Origin: Pseudomonadota bacterium
GTDB lineage: Bacteria > Desulfobacterota > Desulfobulbia > Desulfobulbales > JAGXFP01
Assembly (NCBI GenBank): GCA_030673265.1
Contig: DAOVJK010000067.1
Span: 1 to 11,796, forward strand
Reading direction: 5' to 3'
Length of the DNA: 11,796 nucleotides
Position 1 is the first letter of the stretch. Each line of letters begins with the position of its first letter. Positions 5,930 to 11,796 of this stretch are shown here, piece after piece. The notes beneath the pieces were generated by a model, which saw only the letters and a program-made list of their open reading frames with translations, had not been told where the DNA came from and did not search any database. The position numbers and the translations under genes are program-made.

Positions 5930-7471
5930 TTAATATATTGTCCCGTCCTCTTCACCAAAGACACTAGCCCGATATGAATAGATGACCGTCTCCTTGGCCT
6001 GCCAGCAGGAAGCGGGAGATCCCTGCTTTAAGCAGAGATTGGCAAGAAATTGCTCGGGGTCGGGTAGCTGCTCCCAGACTTCGGGTAAATAGGTGGATCG
6101 CCGTCCCTTGTGGATGAGGATGACCCCATCCTCATGGGGACGTAGTCTTTTCAGGTATGCATCCGGCGAATTTACCCGGATCTGGCGGGGATGTTCCAGT
6201 ACGGAGATTGAAAGGCTGAGCCCTTCAAGCTCATCCTTGCTCACCGCTTTAAAGCGAGGGTCATTCACTGCCGCCTTAACTGCACAGCGCTGTATTCCTT
6301 TATAAAGGGGGCCAGAGTATATGAGCTCTCCGATGCAGCCGCGCAACTGGCCCTTTTTTTTCAGGGAGACAAAGACGCCTTTGGGAATCTCCATGACCGG
6401 GTGGGATGCCAGTAGTTCCGCGCCCGGTTCCTTGTATGTTTTGCCATCTAGATAGTCGCCGATCGTCTGTCTGGCTAGCTGCAGGAGTTGAGCTCGGGTT
6501 TCTTTTTCAAAGCGCACTGGTTTATGGAAGGCAATGGCGCCGTAACCGACCACTTTACTGTTATCACCGGTGACCATTCCTGAGTGGCGATAGGCAAGGT
6601 TGGTTGCGTCTAGCTCAAGTAGATCGGCAAGTTCAACCATGGTCATCAGGACATGGTTGCCGTCAGTGGTTGCCTTGGCAAGCGCATTTCTGTCCCTGCT
6701 CATAACAGCGTTAATTGCTTGTGAATCAAGGCGCTCGGCCTGTGCTGCCGTGTAGAAATGGGAGAGATCGACACTGAAGACAAATACCGTTTCGTCATCT
6801 GCATAATGACTTAAGGTGGTGGCAAGCTGCAGGATCTGCTCTTGGCTGAGCCGACCTAAAATCAAGGGAACAATGGTAAAGTCGGGCGACTCCGGCCTTC
6901 CTTTTAAAGCATGGAGAAAGGGCAGTTCAACCTCTACCATGTACATGGTATGGGCTTCGGGCTTTTCGGTAAACAGAGGGTCCTGGAGGAGTTTGTCGGC
7001 AACATCGTCCAAGGCTATCTCCGCTCCGGGGATTGCATAATGGCTCACCGGCGGGATCGATACCCCGCTGAACCTGGCATCGCCTGAGTGATTGGCGGCC
7101 AGGATGAAGACCCGGCGGAAATTCCTGTCAAGTTCACGAAAAGCGGCTGCCGCAACCTCGCCGCTGTAAACATATCCCGCATGGGGAACATGGATGACTT
7201 TAGCATTAGCGATGCCAACCGGCGGTTTTTTTGAGAGTAGTTGCTCCACCGCCAGGTAAAGCTTCCGGGGGTCTGCTGGGTAAAAACTGCCGGACCCAGC
7301 CGGCGGACGCACTTTTTTAGGCCCTGATCTGGTATGGAGAACCTGTTCTTTCCGGGTTAGAACGGTTGACAGGGACTTTTTCTTTGGCAAGCTGTGTCTG
7401 GCTGAGATCCAAAAGGTGAGAGCAAGGCCAATGACAAGAATACAGCTCAGCCAGACAATAAAATCTTTCAT
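5930..7471 (-). CDS. AmmeMemoRadiSam system proteins B and A fused (MEMO-AMMECR1) with N-terminal membrane anchor
   Basis: This 513-residue protein has three parts. Residues 3-23 are one hydrophobic helix (signal anchor), followed by a basic linker. Residues 55-317 are a MEMO domain: AGSGSFYPADP (58-68), HVPHAGYVYSGEVAA (94-108, His97), ANHSGD (126-131, His128), VELPFL (181-186), SVDLSH (233-238, His238) and VVGYGAIAF at the end. Residues 320-506 are an AMMECR1 domain with the signature LRGCIG (376-381), NDPRF and YLPEVWEQLPDPEQFLANLCLKQG. The MEMO fold is related to extradiol dioxygenases and binds metal; AMMECR1's reaction is unknown. The two usually occur with a radical SAM enzyme, here the gene directly upstream. 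The family's EHS triad before the VELPFL block reads MYM, and I find no counterpart of the conserved Cys-Gly. ATG at 7471 has GGAG at 7 bases and overlaps the upstream stop (ATGA); ATG 7477 is the alternative. Confidence 0.93.
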   Translation of the reverse strand: MKDFIVWLSCILVIGLALTFWISARHSLPKKKSLSTVLTRKEQVLHTRSGPKKVRPPAGSGSFYPADPRKLYLAVEQLLSKKPPVGIANAKVIHVPHAGYVYSGEVAAAAFRELDRNFRRVFILAANHSGDARFSGVSIPPVSHYAIPGAEIALDDVADKLLQDPLFTEKPEAHTMYMVEVELPFLHALKGRPESPDFTIVPLILGRLSQEQILQLATTLSHYADDETVFVFSVDLSHFYTAAQAERLDSQAINAVMSRDRNALAKATTDGNHVLMTMVELADLLELDATNLAYRHSGMVTGDNSKVVGYGAIAFHKPVRFEKETRAQLLQLARQTIGDYLDGKTYKEPGAELLASHPVMEIPKGVFVSLKKKGQLRGCIGELIYSGPLYKGIQRCAVKAAVNDPRFKAVSKDELEGLSLSISVLEHPRQIRVNSPDAYLKRLRPHEDGVILIHKGRRSTYLPEVWEQLPDPEQFLANLCLKQGSPASCWQAKETVIYSYRASVFGEEDGTIY

Positions 7472-8643
7472 GTCCATACTCCGGGTATTTCCTCACCGCA
7501 TGGGCATCGGCCGTTTTCCAGGCGGTTTTCGAGAATAATATAGCCTTTGCGCTTTATAGCCGTTTCGTTGCATGACGGGCAAATAGTATCCTGGTGCTTG
7601 CTACCAGGCACATTGCCTACATAGACAAAATGAAGACCGGCTTCCCTGGCAATCCGGTAAAATTGTTCCATGGTCTCCATAGGGGTGGGAGGAAGATTTT
7701 TGAGTTTATAGGCGCCGTGGAACCGCGATATATGCAAAGGCACTCCCGGACCCAGATTTTCAGCCAGCCAGTCACACATGGCCCGCATATCATCAAGATC
7801 GTCGGACAGGGTCGGCACAACCAGCCTGGTCACTTCCAGCCAGACCCCTTCCTGTTGCATGATTTTAAGGGTGTTAAGTACCGGCGCCAGCCTTGCCCCG
7901 CAAACTTTGCGATAAAAGCTGTCCGAAAACCCCTTGAGATCGACATTGGCCGCATCGGTGACTGCGCAGAGTTTTATTAAGGGCTGCGGATTTATATAGC
8001 CGGCGGTTACCAGGACATTTTTTATATTGTGCTGTTTTGCTCTTTCGGAGGTGTCGTAGGTATACTCGTAATAGGTCATCGGTTCTGAATAGGTATAGGC
8101 GATGGCCGGGATTGTTTTCCTGGCAACTTCATTGACCAGAACCTCCGGCATTAAATCATGATTTTGAAGATCTTCAGGTCGTGACTGGGATATTTCCCAG
8201 TTCTGACAGTTAAGGCAGCGCAGATTACAGCCGCCGGTCGCAATGGAGAGGATGGGCTGGCCCGGTAGAAAATGATAGAGCGGCTTTTTTTCCATCGGAT
8301 CAAGGTGAATGGTGCAGGGATTGCCGTAGGCCAGGGTATGGAGTTTACCGGCTTTAACCACCCTGGAGCGGCAAAAACCCCGGTCATTTTCCGCCAGCAG
8401 GCACTCATGGGGGCAAAGGGTGCAGTGGATCAATTGGCCTTTATTCTTATACCATCTAGCCTCTTTCGACCATTGCCAGAGGGTCGGCGGACCATCGTTT
8501 GGAAAGCCGATGCGCAGAGCGCTGTTTTCCTCACGGCCCCAGAGATCGGGGAATGAATAGGCCGACCAGGCCAAGGCACAGGCCCCCATGCAACAGCGCT
8601 GGGCAAATTTACGGCGGCTTATGGGCTTATTCTTTGGTTCCAT
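7468..8643 (-). CDS. AmmeMemoRadiSam system radical SAM enzyme with twin-arginine signal
   Basis: The protein is 391 residues from ATG 8643. Residues 9-13 (SRRKF) are a twin-arginine motif followed by a moderately hydrophobic stretch (14-31) and no clear cleavage site. Next come a cysteine group C74, C77, C81, C91 (TLCPHEC and GFC), the family block DPMEKKPLYHFLPG (115-128), then GGCNLRCLNCQNWEIS with the radical SAM CxxxCxxC at C139, C143 and C146. A radical SAM barrel follows, with YSEPMTYYEY and DLKGFSDSFY. The end has a zinc-ribbon-like CPSC...CPC (C355, C358, C380, C382). The family is related to pyruvate-formate-lyase activases; its substrate is unknown. ATG 8643 starts 7 bases after the upstream stop; ATG 8679 would overlap it and add 12 residues, with no better ribosome site, so 8643 is preferred moderately. 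Export is inferred only from the signal. Confidence 0.93.
   Translation of the reverse strand: MEPKNKPISRRKFAQRCCMGACALAWSAYSFPDLWGREENSALRIGFPNDGPPTLWQWSKEARWYKNKGQLIHCTLCPHECLLAENDRGFCRSRVVKAGKLHTLAYGNPCTIHLDPMEKKPLYHFLPGQPILSIATGGCNLRCLNCQNWEISQSRPEDLQNHDLMPEVLVNEVARKTIPAIAYTYSEPMTYYEYTYDTSERAKQHNIKNVLVTAGYINPQPLIKLCAVTDAANVDLKGFSDSFYRKVCGARLAPVLNTLKIMQQEGVWLEVTRLVVPTLSDDLDDMRAMCDWLAENLGPGVPLHISRFHGAYKLKNLPPTPMETMEQFYRIAREAGLHFVYVGNVPGSKHQDTICPSCNETAIKRKGYIILENRLENGRCPCGEEIPGVWT
7479..7482 (-). promoter_or_regulatory. Shine-Dalgarno site deciding the MEMO-AMMECR1 start
   Basis: GGAG lies 7 bases before ATG 7471 but only 1 base before ATG 7477. The former is therefore the likelier start, and its A-T-G-A overlap with the radical SAM stop indicates coupled translation. 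Confidence 0.5.
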
Positions 8644-8650
8644 ATCCTGG

Positions 8651-11611
8651 TTAGCCCTCTCTCTTCGGCTCTGGTTCATTTTTGGCCATAATCTTCTCTG
8701 CTTTCAAGACAAGCTTTGAAAAGGTGCCGACTGGGCACAGAAGTTCGCAGAAAGGTCGTTTCATGAAAAAGGCGAATAGGAGCAGTGCCGCAGCAATCAG
8801 AAGCACTAACCGGTCTGCAGCAAAAATGTTTTTATAAAATGCATTGTACCAATCAATTCCGTGCGCCTCATGGTGAACAGCATGGATTTTTACCAGGGAA
8901 TAGGAAGCAGCTGTACCGATAAGGATAACTACTGGCAGAATGGCAAGGCTCTTGGGCAGAGAAAATCGTTGTTTGGATTTTTTAGACTGGCAATCGTGCA
9001 AGGTGCCAATGGGACAAAGGTTAAAGCACCAGTGCCGCTTTTCAATATTCATAATCAGGGCCGCCGGGACCAGGTAGGGACGCAGGTACCCAAATACGCA
9101 TTGCCTCGGACAGACATGGCAGAAGAGGTAGGGAATTTTGAAATAACAGCGAAAAATTGGGAAAAATACTGCCAGGGAAAAGGCCAGAAATGTAAGCATG
9201 CGCCCCAAAGATATGGTCTTCGGCTGTTTAAAAAGAGATTGGCCGGGCAGGTGAAAAACATTGTCTCTGGCCACGGCCTGGAGTGTCCCGTAGGCAAGTA
9301 AAAATAACAGCGACCAGTGATACACAGGGGCAAAGGATATGGCGTAGAGATGCAGGCCGGTTCTGTTACTGGCGATAAGCGCTCCCAAAGCCAGTAATGT
9401 ACCAAGAACAATAGCCAGATTTCTGGTTGACGGTTCTAGCGTTGCCGTCTTTAGAGGATAATCGCCGCTTTCTTTTGCGGTGCTGAGCCGAACTGCGGTC
9501 ACGAGTTTCATGGTGCCGATCACAAAGCAGGTGCTCTTTATTCCCAAGAGGGGTACGGCAAAGGCAGAGACAATAAACGCACCGAGGGCGCTGCCCAGGA
9601 AATCCAGACTATAAAGGCGTGCCGCCGTGTCTTCAATGGTGCTGAACATCATCCTGGCCGCTGCCTGAAATTGGGCGCCCACCACAAAGCCTATGGTAAG
9701 TGTCATAAAGGGAAAGAGGAACCAGGCGGCAAGAGACTCGAGCGCCAAGGCATGCTGCTGGATAAAAATTAACAAAAAAGGCAGAGCAAGGGCGATGAAG
9801 GCCAGGAATAAATCAAGTTTTACCATGAGGGACCGCGGGTCGGCCTTGCTTTTCATGCCCCATAATACGCCTAAGGCTGTGCCTATCAAAAATGAGGTGA
9901 AAACGATGCCAAGCTGCTGATAAACATAGCCGTAAAAGGACTGAAAGGAGAAGAGCAGAATGATTTCAAGGCCCATGCCGACAAAACCACTGGTGCCAAC
10001 AGCCGCTGCTGCAGGTCGGTGGTTGCTTTTGAGAATAAGGGTAGAAATACCGCAAGTGAGAATGACAATAAAGATGATCGGCAAAAAGAGACTTTCCTGG
10101 AAATGACTCAGCCAATAGCGGATCTGGATAAAATAACTGGAAGGGAAAAAATCCTCGTTGACCTTGGCATTTTCCGAAACCATCGCCTTAGCCTGAGAAA
10201 TTCTGTCCTCGGATAATCGGGCCGTAAGATAGGCTTTATTGATAAATTTGGTCGTGATGCCCCGTTCTGATATGCGCTCAGCAATGTCATAGGTAAGCGG
10301 GCTGCTTGAGGCGAGAAAGATATTGCGGATGCCGGGCACAAGCAGAATGTGGTCAAAGATTTTGTCCAGCGACTGGTATATAGAAGACGAGAGAAGGCGG
10401 CTCTCCGGGTTGTTATAATTTTCAGATCCGCTCAAAGAGAAACCCAGTACCCCGTTTTGATGAAGCGCCTCTTTTACCTCTTTAAAGAAGTCCGCCGTGT
10501 AATAGCGGTTTAACTGGGCGTTCCGTGGGTCGGGCAGGTCAATAATAATCACGTCGTAAATATTTTGGACCCGCCGGATGAATTTTCTGCCGTCAATAGC
10601 ATGGAAGCGGATTTTTGCGATATCTGCTTTGTGATAACGCGCTTTAACAAGATCAATAACAGCAGCGTCAATCTCAACATAATCAATGGAACGGATCGGG
10701 TATTTCAACGCTTCGGCAAGAGAGCCGGACAGACCGCCGGAAATAATGAGAATGTTTTTGGGGTCTTTATGCTGGGCCAGGCCGAAATGAACGATTTCTT
10801 CAGCCTGGATAGGGTCCTGGGTCGAACCGGATACCACGCCGTTTTCATACACGGTTATTTGCTTATTGGATTCGGTTATGGCGAGATTTCCGTATGGCGT
10901 GGTTTTATGCAGCACCAGATCCTGGCCAGGGAACATAAGACGGGCTGTTATCTGTTCAAGATTAATGGCTGAGCAAATAAGCAATGACGCTGTGCCCAAA
11001 AATATTGCCAGGAATATATATGGGCGGGAAAGCCAGAACCGGCTGACAAGTGATGCGGCCATGAGATTAATGAAAAGGAGAAACAGAAGAATCTCCGTTG
11101 GTTCGAAAAAATAAATCAGGAAAAAGCTGAATAACAGACCGCCAATGATGTCTCCAAGAACATCCAGACTGTAAACTCGGCCGATTTGGACCGCGTCTTT
11201 ACCGCTGCCGGCAATGGCGGCGAAAAACGGCAATAAAAAACCGCTCATGAGACAGTAGGGGGCAAGGGCAAGAAAGGAGGAAAGAAAGGCATCCTGCATC
11301 GAGAGCATTAGACCCGGCACATAGTGCTGTTTAAGCAGGCGGATGATAAAGAGCAACAAAAGCGGGAGCAGCGCCATGGTGACCTGCAGGAAAAAGAGCA
11401 GGCGGTGGGGGCGGCGGATGAATCCGGCAAAGCGGCCCAGGTAGCAGCCGACACCGGTAAGAAAGAGCCAGTTTCCCAGAACAAGGCCCAGGACCAGTTC
11501 GTTGCCCGTGAACAGGTTGAGAAATTCACGCACCATGACGATCTGGCAAATTATCGACGAGATTCCCAGGCAGGTGACACTTAATAGAATGGCATTTTCT
11601 TTACGGGACAT
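8651..11611 (-). CDS. Membrane-embedded spermidine-synthase-like protein fused to NapH/CcoG-type polyferredoxin
   Basis: This 986-residue polytopic protein starts with about seven membrane helices (10-215). A soluble spermidine-synthase-like Rossmann domain follows (about 235-450): NILIISGGLSGSLAEALKY (286-304), VEID (312-315) and IIIDLPDP (355-362). A second membrane half covers about 508-780. The C-terminal module is NapH/NosR/CcoG-like, with cysteine groups C831-x2-C834-P-x2-C838, C862-x3-C866-P...C874 and C955-x3-C959-P, enough for about two 4Fe-4S clusters. The halves share R-x-YSLD-x-LG-x3-G at 145 and 665, as in fused MFS/spermidine synthases. The usual GGGDG is GGLSG, so polyamine synthesis is doubtful. 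Lys-rich segments beside the cysteines predict a cytoplasmic cluster side. The ATG has AAGGA 3-4 bases upstream. It is the first gene of the operon, 7 bases before the radical SAM gene. Confidence 0.88.
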   Translation of the reverse strand: MSRKENAILLSVTCLGISSIICQIVMVREFLNLFTGNELVLGLVLGNWLFLTGVGCYLGRFAGFIRRPHRLLFFLQVTMALLPLLLLFIIRLLKQHYVPGLMLSMQDAFLSSFLALAPYCLMSGFLLPFFAAIAGSGKDAVQIGRVYSLDVLGDIIGGLLFSFFLIYFFEPTEILLFLLFINLMAASLVSRFWLSRPYIFLAIFLGTASLLICSAINLEQITARLMFPGQDLVLHKTTPYGNLAITESNKQITVYENGVVSGSTQDPIQAEEIVHFGLAQHKDPKNILIISGGLSGSLAEALKYPIRSIDYVEIDAAVIDLVKARYHKADIAKIRFHAIDGRKFIRRVQNIYDVIIIDLPDPRNAQLNRYYTADFFKEVKEALHQNGVLGFSLSGSENYNNPESRLLSSSIYQSLDKIFDHILLVPGIRNIFLASSSPLTYDIAERISERGITTKFINKAYLTARLSEDRISQAKAMVSENAKVNEDFFPSSYFIQIRYWLSHFQESLFLPIIFIVILTCGISTLILKSNHRPAAAAVGTSGFVGMGLEIILLFSFQSFYGYVYQQLGIVFTSFLIGTALGVLWGMKSKADPRSLMVKLDLFLAFIALALPFLLIFIQQHALALESLAAWFLFPFMTLTIGFVVGAQFQAAARMMFSTIEDTAARLYSLDFLGSALGAFIVSAFAVPLLGIKSTCFVIGTMKLVTAVRLSTAKESGDYPLKTATLEPSTRNLAIVLGTLLALGALIASNRTGLHLYAISFAPVYHWSLLFLLAYGTLQAVARDNVFHLPGQSLFKQPKTISLGRMLTFLAFSLAVFFPIFRCYFKIPYLFCHVCPRQCVFGYLRPYLVPAALIMNIEKRHWCFNLCPIGTLHDCQSKKSKQRFSLPKSLAILPVVILIGTAASYSLVKIHAVHHEAHGIDWYNAFYKNIFAADRLVLLIAAALLLFAFFMKRPFCELLCPVGTFSKLVLKAEKIMAKNEPEPKREG

Positions 11612-11625
11612 GGTTCCTTTTAATT

Positions 11626-11668
11626 TACCACAAAGCTAACTATTCAGCTAAAGTTAGAAAATGTGGTA
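11626..11668. repeat. Two-step inverted repeat in the leader of the operon
   Basis: Outer arms TACCACA (11626-11632) and TGTGGTA (11662-11668) and inner arms CTAACT (11636-11641) and AGTTAG (11652-11657) are perfect and nested, with small unequal internal gaps and a 10-base loop. It ends 14 bases before the ATG at 11611. It could be an mRNA hairpin near the ribosome site, an operator, or the scar of a small element. The remaining bases to the right edge (11669-11796) hold no gene I can support. Confidence 0.6.
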
Positions 11669-11796
11669 GTAAAGATTCTGATATTGTCACAATTAAAAAG
11701 TTTCGTGATTGGTGGTGACGGTATTTATTTTGATATTGATGGATTTCAGCTCTGCAAGAAGTTATTGCGAGAGAACTTCCTGATTTCTATGATGAA

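Noticed and set aside
8861..9301. Plus-strand 146-codon frame opposite the polyferredoxin region
   Set aside because: It lies wholly inside a well supported minus-strand gene and has no domain signs; an antisense shadow.
11669..11796. Plus-strand open frame near the right edge (GGDGIYFDIDGFQLCKKLL)
   Set aside because: It is open to the edge but has no clear start with a ribosome site and no recognised family; too short to support as a gene.

Overview
The window looks like part of a bacterial chromosome, most plausibly from a Desulfobacterota (sulfate- or sulfur-metabolising 'delta' lineage) organism. This placement is an inference from gene content: an AmmeMemoRadiSam operon, a small SAP-like Cys/Lys-rich protein, a bacterial PFKFB-type enzyme and NapH-type Fe-S clusters. 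No rRNA, tRNA or marker gene fixes it. All recognised genes lie on the minus strand, so the layout below runs in the direction of transcription, from high to low coordinates.

(1) 11611 to 5930 is a tight three-gene operon. It begins with a 986-residue membrane protein (spermidine-synthase-like domain between two membrane halves, plus a C-terminal NapH/CcoG-like polyferredoxin module). Next comes a radical SAM enzyme of the AmmeMemoRadiSam type carrying a twin-arginine signal, then a MEMO-AMMECR1 fusion with an N-terminal membrane anchor. The starts are translationally coupled (7-nt gap, then ATGA overlap). The predicted targeting signals suggest that the normally cytosolic AmmeMemoRadiSam set is here placed at or outside the inner membrane, with the polyferredoxin protein as a possible electron supplier. 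This is the most interesting part of the window.

(2) 5760 to 4525 encodes a full-length 6-phosphofructo-2-kinase/fructose-2,6-bisphosphatase, an enzyme architecture best known from eukaryotes. It has its own probable promoter with an overlapping inverted repeat.

(3) 4524 to 3917 is a gene-free AT-rich stretch. 3916 to 3428 encodes a small SAP-like/coiled-coil basic protein, followed by a good intrinsic terminator.

(4) 3358 to 2895 holds two diverged copies of a ~97-bp direct repeat, a third partial core, and possibly a scrap of IS110-type transposase.

(5) 2894 to the left edge is a second operon: a CapA-family metallophosphatase broken by a +1 frameshift, an unrecognised 404-residue probably all-helical protein, and a PPP-family phosphoesterase that runs off the window. 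Their spacing (3-nt gap, then ATGA overlap) argues for a shared, possibly cell-envelope or exopolymer-related role.

No CRISPR array, tRNA, rRNA or complete mobile element was seen.
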